DNA of 31,656 bases, from NCBI GenBank assembly GCA_003427395.1, contig BFEA01000113.1, forward strand, positions 2,089,926 through 2,121,581. The letters are read 5' to 3'. This document shows positions 18,117-27,489 of this stretch, in pieces. The position numbers and the translations under genes are program-made. The stretch is from Chara braunii (Eukaryota; Streptophyta; Charophyceae; Charales; Characeae). The notes beneath the pieces were generated by a model. The model saw only the letters and a list, made by a program, of their open reading frames with translations. It was not told where the DNA came from and searched no databases. Every line of letters starts with the position of its first letter. Position 1 is the stretch's first letter.

Positions 18117-19242
18117 AAGGAGAGGAGCTAGGGCGAATCCATCCTTTTTCTGTTAAGTTTTGCAATTGTTTTCGCAAATCCTCAAGTTCCCTAGAAGACA
18201 TTCGATAGATAGGGCCCTTGGGAATCTTACTGGCAGGAATAATTTCAATTGTGTGTTTGATAGCACGTTCAGTTATTCCTGTTGGTTCAGTGAATAAATC
18301 TTTATACTCACTTAGAAGTTTTTCAGTCGAAGGAGGATAGGAAGCAGAAGACTCACCTTCTTTTTTTACTAAAACCAGCATTACTTCCTGTTCCAACCTT
18401 TTCTTCGACACTATCGATCTGAATGTTGGATAACTCATACAACAGAAAGACGGACTACAGTCAGAGCCGGATTTATGGTACAGTTTGATAGGTTTGAATT
18501 CAGAGTGTGCATTTCGCAATTGCACAATCTTCTCTTTGAAATTGATATATGGGTTTGCTTCCTCGTGCCAGTCCATTCCCATAATCAGATCAAAAGGTAG
18601 TTTTTTTTCCACAAGAAAGGAAACTTCGTGAACAATTTTTTTCCCTTCCTTGGTACGGAATGGACACTTCACACGATCAATATATTGCGAGACAGTGATC
18701 GTGCTTTTGTCAACTAGGATAGACGTGATTGGTCGAGACAAATTCTTTACCTTCATTTCGAGATACAATTTGCGGATTGCTTTCTCGGATATGTAGGATT
18801 GCGTGGATCCTGAATCCAAGAGAGCTCCTGCGCGGGTATGTGCAGTCTCTACATCCGCAAGTAGTAGGTCACCCTTAGACTTTGATTTCTTAGCCCACAA
18901 GCTTCGTAATGCTAGCAACTCGTTACCAAGCTCATCAAGAGAGTCGTCCAGACAGATAGTACATAAGACAGGTTCAGGGTGTTTCGGACGATGGGTCGAA
19001 GAAGAACCATCCTCTGGCATACGAGTCAAAGGGTTGGAAGGGGTCGTAGGCGCCTTACCTTCATCTTGGTCCAAACCCTTAGACTCAGTAGGAGCAGATG
19101 CTACTCCTACTGGCTGCTCGCTTTTGGGTTTCAAATAAGTGGGCATCAAGCAATCACGTGTCCTGCGGTACCGCACTTTAGACATTGGGCATTGTTCATT
19201 CTTTCCTGCCACAATTCTTGTGAAATTCCCATCTTTTCCCAT
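18061..19242 (-). pseudogene. Element B protease and start of RT
   Basis: This 393-residue open frame carries the aspartic protease. The active site is D143-S-G in GALLDSGSTQSYISEKA, with the flap and core following and FDLIMGMDWHEEANPYINF as the conserved second motif. After a linker it reaches the RT N-terminus: YKDLFTEPTGITERAIKHTI, PKGPIYRMSSRELEDLRKQL and GWIRPSSSPYGA. An indel near 18120 then throws the frame out. Residues 1-70 cover the gag-pol joint in a frame different from the zinc knuckle at 19143-19184, so the N-terminal part is probably not the original protein. The protease itself appears complete. Confidence 0.9.
19143..19184 (-). pseudogene. Element B gag CCHC zinc knuckle with in-frame stop
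   Basis: In a frame offset from both the gag core and the protease, the minus strand reads C-L-K-C-G-T-A-G-H-V-I-A-stop-C. All CX2CX4HX4C ligands are present. The stop is TGA at 19146-19148, one C-to-T transition from the Arg codon CGA. That a full knuckle sits between gag and protease in the wrong frame implies indels on both sides. Confidence 0.85.
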
Positions 19243-19458
19243 GGCCTCCCGACCGCAATTCCGGGATGCTCTAGGAACGAGCGTGGCTTCTTCTTCTTAA
19301 CTGGCTGACCACGGTAGCAGTGACTTCCCCCTTCCCGGAATCACTGTTGCTCGCCACACCCTCGGCCTCCAATGGCCACTTCCCCACAGTATCGTCATCA
19401 AAGACGATGAGGGTGTGGTCCTGACGCTTTTGGCGCCAGAGTACCCGCTTGCCTACAC

Positions 19459-20013
19459 CTACTTTACTACAGAGGCATAATAATTTTTTACCTGTGAAGT
19501 TATTTGCTCTCGCTGGAGAGCCAAATCGCGAAACTGCCTATAATTATATTTTCCGGATTTCGATTCCGCCACGAGTTGTCCACGAATGGGCTTGGGCAAA
19601 GCGTGGGAATAGATATACAATACTTGGTTGTCTTGCAGGTTTAGTCCTGGAACCTGCAACAATCGATCAACTTCTCGAGACAGTGCTTCCACTGAGGTCC
19701 AATGCCCTTGCCCAATGGTGGTGAGCTGATCAAATGCCTTATCGACCGTTGTCTTATCCAGAAAGCGTTCCTTGATCTTGCCAAGGAACTGCTTCAGGTT
19801 CAATGTCGCAATCCACTCACCAATGTTATCGAAACCTGCAGCGTTGGCTTCGGCCAGTACCCATTCCTTCGCTTTCCCCCCTAGACAAGAAGTGGAGAAA
19901 GCAACTTGGGATTCGGGTTCGACAGGGGTCGTACTACAGTACGTCTGAATTTTCGCTATCCAGAACAACAAATTCTCATCCTTTTTGTTGCAAAACGTAA
20001 AAGGCAATTTCAT
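19459..20013 (-). pseudogene. Element B gag core
   Basis: A 184-residue frame starting MKLPFTFCNKKDENLLFWIA. It has the helical layout of the Retrotrans_gag family: LGGKAKEWVLAEA, KERFLDKTTVDKAFDQLTTI, SVEALSREVDRLLQVPGL and QVLYIYSHALPKPIRGQLVA. This would be the capsid that forms the virus-like particle. The frame is open upstream of the ATG (NEKKKCK), and the preceding Pro-rich frame ends only about 15 bases away. The two are therefore probably one gag split by an indel near 20030. The zinc knuckle lies about 270 bases downstream in another frame. Confidence 0.88.
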
Positions 20014-20029
20014 CTTACACTTTTTCTTT

Positions 20030-20605
20030 TCATTTCGGCTTCTCTTGTTCCGTGCTTACCTTACCTTGTGGAGAAGCTGGAGGCTTTGGAGGTGGAGAGG
20101 AAGGAGTGTTCGGTGGAGAAGACGACGGACTCGTTCCTCCTCCATTAGACGGCTTCCCTCCTCCATTAGACGTCTTCTGATCTTGGGGATCAACAGACTT
20201 CATCGCATCACTCATCAACCCTTTGACTTCTTTCTTTTCTTCCTTAACCTCTTCTTCTTTTTCTTCTATTGGATGCTTCCCTTTCACAATGTTTGTGACA
20301 GTTCGCAATCCTACAACAATCTCGTCTAACTGACTTTGCTGTCTGTCAATCTTTTCTTCCAAGAAGGTGAGGTAAGTCATGATGTGATACAATGTCTGTG
20401 TTATGTCAGTCTGTTCCCTTCCTTCTGTTCCTATCACTTGTCTGATTTCTTTCACTTTCTGTTCCCGCATCAATTCCTGTTCTTGTTTCCGGGCTGGTTC
20501 TTCTTTCTTCTTTTCTTCTGTAGCCAGCGCCTCTCTTAATTGCTGGATGTTCACGTCAATCGTAGCCACAGTCACTTCTGGTCTGATTTCCCCTTTTCTA
20601 GACAA
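20030..20605 (-). pseudogene. Element B gag N-terminal coiled-coil and Pro-rich region
   Basis: An open frame of about 190 codons without an ATG at its start (the first codon is TTG), so it is a continuation, not an independent gene. It is rich in Glu, Lys and Gln, with heptad-like stretches (NIQQLREALATEEKKKEEPA, IMTYLTFLEEKIDRQQSQLD) suggesting coiled coils. It ends in a Ser/Pro/Gly-rich linker (NGGGTSPSSSPPNTPSSPPP). Placed between the first leader frame and the gag core, it is most likely the N-terminal half of gag, separated by indels near 20607 and 20030. Confidence 0.72.
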
Positions 20606-20606
20606 C

Positions 20607-20930
20607 TCATGACTTCTTCCAGCTGCTTGATAGCGCCTTCCGACACTGGGCTATCATTTTAGACACTCCGGTTCCGACAGCCACAACTTTGGCGGACGTA
20701 ATTGCTTGCTTTAGACGGTTCTCTACCGTCTTCAAATCAAACATATTACGAACGTGTCGTTCGGCTTCCGGTCCGGACAAACACAAATCATTCATTAGCC
20801 GGTCCCATAGAGCCAGTAACTCTTGTTTCTTTGTTTCCGCCCGTCTCCTAGTCTTGGGTTCAGAAGATCCTTCACCCGTTAAGAATGTCATTGGAAAAAG
20901 AAGCAAGAGTAATTTCCACACACCAAACAT
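20607..20930 (-). pseudogene. First open frame of element B, hydrophobic N-terminus
   Basis: A 107-residue frame from a real ATG at 20930. It opens MFGVWKLLLLLFPMTFLTGE, a signal-peptide-like hydrophobic stretch unusual for gag. It then becomes charged and helical (RRRAETKKQELLALWDRLMN, LKTVENRLKQAITSAKVVAV). It overlaps the next frame at its end, so it may be the true start of gag, perhaps from the later Met at residue 14 that would skip most of the hydrophobic part. I do not recognise a family. Confidence 0.6.
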
Positions 20931-21360
20931 CTTGGAAATCAGGTTTGAGACAATATTTGCAATAATGGAATAGAAAAATAAAAAGAAATAATAAAAAGGA
21001 ACAGATCTCTACTTATACTTGCTGTTCTTTCATCTGTGTGATGATGTCCTATGAGTGTACAGGTACCACGTCAGGCCCGTGTGATCAGACACAACCCACA
21101 AGTAAGTACGCAAGCACCACAACACAGCAACGACAAGGTAAGTATGCTAACAACAACAACAAACAATTTGTCAGCAACCTTCTTCAATCCGCTGTGTCTT
21201 CCTGGTGTCAGTGCGATGATGCAGTCTCCCGGACAGCTGGCAGTACAGCTGTATCGTTGATTCAGTCAGTTGTACTGCCGTCGTCTTCAGAATGCTTCTC
21301 TTACTTGGCAGTAATCCTGCCTGCCACGTGTCATCCCTGGAGTGCCAACATAGCATGTAC

Positions 21361-21912
21361 TGCCACGTCAGCGCTCTGTACCACAATGTCCAGTCAACCA
21401 ATAGCGGGATGCCACGTCAACAAATGTGTACTCTGATCCTTCCCATGTGCCACTTCCACGCGCCACGTCGCGATACCGTCGCCCCTCCAGCCAGTTAGAC
21501 AATGCCACGTCAGCCAAGAGACCGATGCCACGTCAGCAGGTAGTCACCACCTCACGAAGACAGGTGTGATGACTTGCTTCCTGCCACGTCAGCAATCAAT
21601 CCTGTGTCCTAAGGCCACGTCACCATCTGCAGTAGACCCTGTCGCGCGTCAGTGGCATAAAAGTGCCACCTCAGCAATCAATCAACAAGGTCTTCAGACG
21701 CGGCATAACATATGCCACGTCAGCAGGGGATCGCGATGCCACGTCACTATTGCAATCCAGGCTGGCTCTCGGTATCTCTTGGTCGCGGTCCCTACTGCCA
21801 CGTCAGCAGCCTCGTTGGGATCTCCTCTCGCCAGTGGAGTAACCCCGGCGGTGTCTTCGCCAGTGAAGTCTGTGCCACGTCAGCACCCCCGACGTATCTC
21901 TTGCCATGTCAT
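21361..21912 (-). promoter_or_regulatory. Array of ACGT-core motifs in the leader of element B
   Basis: TGCCACGTCAGC occurs exactly at 21361, 21503, 21526, 21582, 21713, 21796 and 21873. Near matches lie at about 21066, 21411, 21461, 21613, 21664, 21737 and 21902. All are in the same orientation with irregular spacing. In the element's sense strand each reads GCTGACGTGGCA, which joins TGACG and ACGTGG, known cores for plant bZIP factors (TGA-type and ABRE/G-box-type). The same motif occurs once in each LTR (14943, 22508). Regulatory function is inference. The sites lie downstream of the 5' LTR, so they would act from within the transcribed leader. Confidence 0.6.
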
Positions 21913-21924
21913 CACCTATTCAAC

Positions 21925-21975
21925 ACACGTGTGCACCACACTTACCTGTGCACCACCTGGCGCGTGCACACGTGT
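21925..21975 (-). other. Perfect 12-bp inverted repeat next to the PBS
   Basis: ACACGTGTGCAC (21925-21936) pairs exactly with GTGCACACGTGT (21964-21975) across a 27-base loop. In the RNA it would form a stem-loop about 25 bases after the PBS. GTGCAC, itself palindromic, occurs in both arms and once in the loop. Confidence 0.85.
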
Positions 21976-21999
21976 ACAATCGTCGTAGTCAGGAGAACT

Positions 22000-22011
22000 G
22001 CTCCGATACCA
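22000..22011 (-). other. Element B primer-binding site (initiator-Met type)
   Basis: The minus strand reads TGGTATCGGAGC, one mismatch from the plant initiator-Met tRNA site. Three bases separate it from the LTR end at 22015. It fixes both the element's orientation and the 5' LTR boundary. Confidence 0.92.
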
Positions 22012-22014
22012 AAT

Positions 22015-23035
22015 TGCAATGAAACCAGATCGTGAAGACAGTCATCGACAATGCAAGCCCGGATGAATGTCAAACAGCTGATGATTATCAATAGTCAAAA
22101 TCGTATCCAGACAGAATGAGATGAGATAATCATACACAGACGAAGAGAGAGGAGGGAGATTAGACGAAGGAGAGAAAATAAATACAAGGCCCACTCCTGC
22201 TTCGGGCTCCCTCCTCGATCACCACCTCAATAGTCAATAGTCTGAATGAGTATCTGAAGTAACCTCAATGTGCCATGTGGCACGTCTAATTAGTCCCTCA
22301 TCAGCGCTGGAGCAATGTCGACATGAATACCATCAGGTACGTATCCACGATCTCTCCACAGTCCCGATCTCCTCCCGAATGACGNTAATCAGAACAGCAA
22401 TACAAGTCATGTAGCTTCGCTTCGTCCGCAAACAGAAGAACACGTGGCAGCAGCCACGTCAGCCAATGATACACGTGGCAGCGGCCACATCAGCGAAAGC
22501 GCATGGCTGCCACGTCAGCATGCCAAGAAGACAGGTGCGAGCCCAGCCACCATGCCGCACCAGCAGCTCCTCGCCGAATCACAATGCCAGCGTTGAGCCA
22601 GCGTTGAAGTCAACGCGTGAAGTCAGCATCAACGCAAGACAGAATGAATGAATGTCAAAGCCAGGGTCAACGCTTAAGTAGCATTGACTCGGGTTCTGGA
22701 CCCCGGATGCTGCAACCTTTAGCCGTCCAGATCTTGATGCAAACGAAGGCCCGGATTGGCCTGAAATTGAATTCCCTTCGGCTTGGATGCTTGTCTGGGT
22801 ACCTGCGCACAACAAGTGAGTGTATCCAACCAAGGGCCTGGGCGCGGTACCTTTGACTCTACAGTTGACTTTGACCCTTGACTTTCCTGGGTGCAGCGTT
22901 TGGTCACACAGCCAAACGCGACAGACTCAGGCCTGGGCATATCCTGGTCACACAGCCCAGCGCAGACCAACTTTGGTCTGCGTTGCCTGGGGCTGAGTTC
23001 TGGCCCCCAGACTACTTCTGAACAGGGTTACTGCA
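22015..23035 (-). repeat. Element B 5' LTR
   Basis: 1021 bp, TG to CA. It carries the inverted repeat ACGTGGC-AGCA-GCCACGT (22442-22459), a one-mismatch second copy (22473-22490) and a TGCCACGTCAGC (22508-22519). The segment from about 22503 to 23035 has insertions absent from the 3' LTR, for example near 22667-22690 and 22850-22880. I could not identify a firm TATA box on the minus strand. Confidence 0.93.
22442..22490. promoter_or_regulatory. Paired ACGTGGC inverted repeats in the LTR
   Basis: Two 18-bp dyads lie 13 bases apart. The first is perfect (stem 7, loop AGCA) and the second has one mismatch (loop AGCG). Each arm includes an ACGT core. Equivalent sites occur at 14874-14922 in the other LTR. 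They look like dimeric bZIP-type sites, which is inference. Confidence 0.5.
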
Positions 23036-26000
23036 CAGGCACAAGACTAAAGAAACAGATAATTGTTTTTTGAAAAAAGTATGATTAACTTTGAACTTCG
23101 AACTTTGGATTTAGTAATCTAAGTTCATAACTTCATATATAACTTAAAAGTTCGAACTTTGCAGTTCAATTCAGAATGTCAGAGTCTTCAGACTGGCAGC
23201 ACTGTCAGTGCTCTCTCTCTCTCTCTCTCTCTCCCCAACACGCGGAAGAGATGGACGGCAGGGCTGCTTTGATATTGCTCGGGCCTACGTGAAACCCACC
23301 ACCCCAAAAACCTGCAGCATCTTGTGTCCGGACCTCTAGGCCCCGGTGGGGTGAAACGACACTGAAAAATCACCTCGTTATTTTGTGAGGGGTGGCCAGG
23401 ACCCGCAAAACGTCCTGGGCCGCTCCCTTCTTTTTTTTTTTTTTTTTTGCCCTGGGGGCCTCCATCCAGACATAAGGACAGGACACTGGACACCGGACGT
23501 GTTGTTCCGGCCTGTCTGGAACCCGGTCTGGACGTCCAGACGGTTACCATGGTCTGTTTCCTTTTTTTTCCTAGCTATTATTGGTTAAAATATTATTACA
23601 GTCCTATTTTATTTATTGATTTAAAAATGTTTCTAAGCATCCCGTTTAGAACTCAGGGATCGCAACATATAGTGATCTTATAAAAAGGAGAAGTTGCGGT
23701 GATCAGGGGTATTCTCGTTGCGTGTAAGTCGGGATAGCCGTGTTGGGAGGCGACACGTTCAGGCCGCGATCATTTTGAACTTTGGTGTCAAGTCCCTCTT
23801 GCGTATCGTGTAAGTGCAGGTAGTGCTGTGGCTTTAGACACTGGCTATTGCGTTAAATCTTAGTTTTGCCTCATCACCATCAAAATTTAGAATAGTCGTG
23901 ATCCAAGGGCCTTCACTCAGGCACGGACTGGACCAGTGGCGAAGGGACCACCCTCCAGCAGTGCCGGTAGGGGACGGGCCGAAGGCCAGCTCTCGGTGAC
24001 GGAGAGTCTGAGGCGCAGGGCGGTTACGAGCCACGAGAGAGAGAGCAACAGGGATACGCGAGTACTAGCGAGCTTCACGTGAGAGTGCATGGTTGATGTC
24101 ATCTTCGTCGCCCTCTTACCTTCTTCCGACATAGTGTGTAGTGGGAGTTGCCGAGTCCCTCTCCGTGCTCTCGTCAGCCTTGAAGAGGCAACGTTGTAAA
24201 ACATGTGTGTGATCAGTGGATGTCGTCATCTGCTTTTAGCGAGTTCAACTCGTGGCGATGAAAATGCTAAGGCACGTGAAACGACTAAGATGACAAGGTC
24301 AGAGTCTGGTAGAAAGAGTGGACACGCAGTGTAAGACAGTGCCAACTGAAGGGAGATTTTCAGAGAACTTCATGTGACAATCAAGAACAGGTGTGCTCGT
24401 ATTCTCCAGCTGACGTCAATCACTCTTTGGAGTGACCTGTGTCATCTGTTATCACTGATTCATCTCGTTAAGTAGTAAGCGGGGAATGGACATGCGGCTG
24501 CGCATCAAGAGCAGGTGAAGGGCACCAATATCTGGGATCAGACGAGTGCGATTCTTTAGCGAGAGTTCATCCCAAGGACTTGTTGTTGACATCATAAACT
24601 TCCATGTATGGTCAGTGTTACTCTCATCGCTGGGCCGGTGGAGTCGAGTACAAGCACGCGAAGCAGTGTATTAGCGCACGCACGAACGAAGGTAGAGGGA
24701 CTTTGTAAGTCATTTGTGAGAAGTGTGCAGGCTTACTGCTGCTGACGAAGCTTCTAGGCAGTAAGGCTACTTTGACGCTAGCTGAATGAGTCTCTCCCGG
24801 GTAGAGGGGAGTGGGACTGGAACGCTGTGGCAACAGCAGGTGTATGTGGAATGGTGAGGGCATGCTGACGTGGGAGTTTGGCTGAGATGGCACTGGATTG
24901 CATTGTGTGTGGTGCCGAGGCTATGACCGGTCATCAAAATGCACGTTGGCTCAATTGGTGAGAAATCTGTGGTTGGGGGCAGCTATCTTCAGGTACGTTG
25001 TTCCTTACCTTATCTTCCCATCTCAATATCTACTTACCGTGAGGAAGAGAGTTCGGCTTGAGAGGCCTCTTCTGGTTCTGGTTCAGGAGTCGTGAGCGCT
25101 CTACCTTGAGAGTCGACATTCTTCCTGGTGGCGTATCTGGTGGGAGAGGGCGGTGCCTCTTACTGCGAGCCAGCCATCTGACTGACAGAACTACCTGCAC
25201 TCAACCAGCTCCTGGAAGTGACAAACGACATGGAGAATGTGCCTGATGTCTGCTGGCCCTGAGAGGTCGCTGCAGAAGTAGCCATAACGCCTAGAGTAGC
25301 TGCCACTGCTTCTAGCGCCTGCTTTGTTGTTACTGCTGCTGCCTCCCTAGCCCTCTGCAAATGACGGGCAGCACTTTCTAAACGCAACTCTCTCCCCTCC
25401 GGGCAGTAAGGCCTGTGACACGGACGGCAACCTACGAGCCGTTTGCCGTGTCACTATCCTATCATCAGCGAACTCCTGCTCACTATCATTCCCGCTCGTC
25501 AGCTAGAGCAGATCACTGTCTGCACTAGTGTCCTAGTTGGGACCTGCCACAGCATGTGTCTGACCGAGTTGCAAAAATAAATAAATAAATATTTGGTACG
25601 TAACCCAGGCTACCGTTCAGGTGGTGCGAGCAGAATGTATACGGACTGAGGAAACGATCTTACTCCTACTTCGATCAGTTCTCAAACAGCAGTAGTAAGC
25701 AGAACTGGAAATGGTAGACTGCTACAGTTCTAATCTACAGCTGTCTATCAGGTGTCAGCAGTCTGTGAACACCTCAACTAATAAAAATAAAAATAAATCA
25801 TTTGCACAGATGCATGCAAAATGGAAATAACAACTAATAATAATCGAGCACCAGTTGGAACCTTCCCTCCCCTGTATCCGACGTCCTAATTGCATCAACA
25901 GAGCAGCGGTGACTATGGTGTGCACAATGGCCCACCCCTGTGCCCAGGTAATGAACAGCAAGCCAGCCTCGTTCGTACTATTTTTATCCTCGCATAGTGT

Positions 26001-26261
26001 GCGAGTCGGTTCCCCACAGGAGTGTCTTTAACAACGGTCCGGTACACGTCCATCCCCCATAAGGCTGACCTGCCTAACACAGCACTATGCACAGCAAGAG
26101 GTCAAAGGACAACGCAGCAAAAAACATGCGTGCTCTACTCCCTTGGGTTGGCATGGTGACTGTGAACCGTGCGTCATCCAGGGCCGTAGAGGCCCAGGAA
26201 GCAGAGAGCATCCGCCTTCAGGGCGCAGGATGTTTTCTAATCGCCGTCTCCATTGCCGGCT
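23036..26261. other. Intergenic region between elements B and C
   Basis: No gene recognised. 23050-23170 is AT-rich with repeated GAACTT words and the palindrome AAGTTCGAACTT. It is followed by a short (CT)n (23211-23233), an 18-T run (23431-23448), a GTCC-rich stretch with a 16-bp palindrome (23526-23541), and mixed GC-rich DNA to 25560. AAAT-type simple repeats lie at 25575-25597 and 25777-25797. The 5' LTR and PBS of element C should lie here, but I found neither a matching direct repeat nor a PBS. Confidence 0.55.
23211..23233. repeat. Short (CT)n microsatellite
   Basis: 23 bases of CT dinucleotide just downstream of element B. Confidence 0.9.
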
Positions 26262-27319
26262 ATGTCAGGCACCTTTGTCCCTCAGTTTGGTCGTATACCA
26301 GGTGGAACGTCAGCAGCAGGTGCACAAACTGCTGCTTCTTCATCCTCAGGTCCAGCCGCTGCAGCTACAGCGCAGCAGCCGGTTTTAGCTGGACCACAAC
26401 AACAATGGTTCCCGAAGACCCTGCTGTCTCCTCTTGAGACCTTCTCAGGGGACAAGGAGGAGGAGAACCTCAACACTTGGTTGAGGACTGTTGCAACGTG
26501 GGTGAGGGCCGAGTGGTTGCTGCTTGACCAGGAAGTGATCATGGCTGCCTCATATCTCAAAGGTACGACAATGAGATGGCTGGATGCCTTCGTTGCAATC
26601 CAAGGTTTCGGTACGAGGTGGATGATTGGACGATGACCCAGACGCTATACTTGTTTCTGAAATTGGTAGAGGAGCGGTGGCACAACCTTCAGCAGGCTCA
26701 ACATGCCATTGATGCGTTGGCACAACTTGACACGAAGAAGTACAAGACTGCCCGTGAGCTCACCAACACCGTAGAAAAACTCATCATTGTCGCGGGTGTG
26801 CAGTATGATTCCCAGATCCTGCTGATCATGTATCTGGGATGTCTTCCTACAAATATCAAGAAGATGCTGGTCAGCGAGGCTAGCATCGACAGTCACGACC
26901 TGGCCTCTTTTAGTAAAAAGGCCTTAGACTTAGGGGCAAACCTAGGAGGGGCGCAACAAGTTGCTGTAGATGGGTGGAAGAAGAAAATCACACAAGATTG
27001 GAAGAAGTTTAGTAGTCTCATGCTGATTGATCTTGATGGGAATCAGGAGGAGATTGATGACATTTCATATCTTGTGGAGGAGACAGAGTTAGGCAGTGAG
27101 GAGAGAGTCTCGAGGGAGGAAACCTCGCGGCAGCTACAAAAGGTAAGGCAGTTGGCCAACTCGAGGACGACCTGCAAAAAGAGTCAAGGTAAGGCTCAGG
27201 TTTCGCCTAATGCTTTAGCATGGGTGAGAGCTGGCCTTGAACAAGACATGTGGAGAGACTACTATTTGTGAGGAGCTTGCATTAACTGCGGCCCATACGG
27301 GCGTCAACAGTATAAGTGC
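26253..27319 (+). pseudogene. Element C gag with damaged zinc knuckle
   Basis: The frame from 26253 has its likely start at the second Met (26262, MSGTFVPQFG). It begins with an Ala/Ser/Gln-rich region and enters the capsid core: LETFSGDKEEENLNTWLRTV, AASYLKGTTMRWLDAFV. A shift near 26605 moves it to a second frame (to 27271): TQTLYLFLKLVEERWHNLQQ, TARELTNTVEKLIIVAGVQY, IMYLGCLPTNIKKMLVSEAS. This is the Retrotrans_gag pattern. A stop at 27269-27271 precedes a zinc knuckle (27278-27319) reading C-I-N-C-G-P-Y-G-R-Q-Q-Y-K-C, where the His ligand is Arg. Gag would form the particle, but neither the frame nor the knuckle is intact. Confidence 0.87.
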
Positions 27320-27489
27320 AAGAACCCAAAGGTTTCTCAGAAGATCCCACCCACGTTGGGTGCTGGCGGATCTTCCGCCCAGGGTGGTGCTTCTACGAGT
27401 TCGTCCCAGGGAAACATGTCAGGCTAGTAGAGGTTATAGCTGCCTCTACTCGTGCTGAAGTGGAGGATGTTCCCTCACCATTTCAGTAG

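Larger units (their letters stand above)
20931..21999 (-). other. Element B leader between PBS and gag
   Basis: About 1.07 kb with no recognisable protein. Its PBS-proximal half is dominated by repeated TGCCACGTCAGC motifs, and an inverted repeat lies next to the PBS. The gag-proximal part (20931-21060) is A/T-rich. Confidence 0.75.
14447..23035 (-). mobile_element. Element B: near-complete Ty3/gypsy chromovirus LTR retrotransposon
   Basis: This minus-strand element of about 8.6 kb has both LTRs (14447-15430 and 22015-23035), each starting TG and ending CA. A four-base direct repeat, CAGG, flanks it (14443-14446 and 23036-23039) as a candidate target duplication. The PBS (22000-22011) lies three bases inside the 5' LTR. 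Gag, zinc knuckle, protease, RT, RNase H, integrase and chromodomain follow in order from 20930 to 15470. Domains are well preserved but spread over several frames. Its internal motifs are closest to those of element C in style, while the LTRs are unrelated to those of A. Confidence 0.95.

Noticed and set aside
22170-22190. TATA box for the element B LTR
   Set aside because: The AT-rich word reads as TATA-like only on the plus strand, opposite to element transcription.
24930-24990. Second tRNA-like A box (TGGCTCAATTGG)
   Set aside because: No B box or stem structure follows, so a single 12-base match is weak.
25580-25610. Primer-binding site for element C at TTTGGTACGTAACCC
   Set aside because: It starts TGG but matches no tRNA 3' end that I recognise, and no LTR boundary abuts it.
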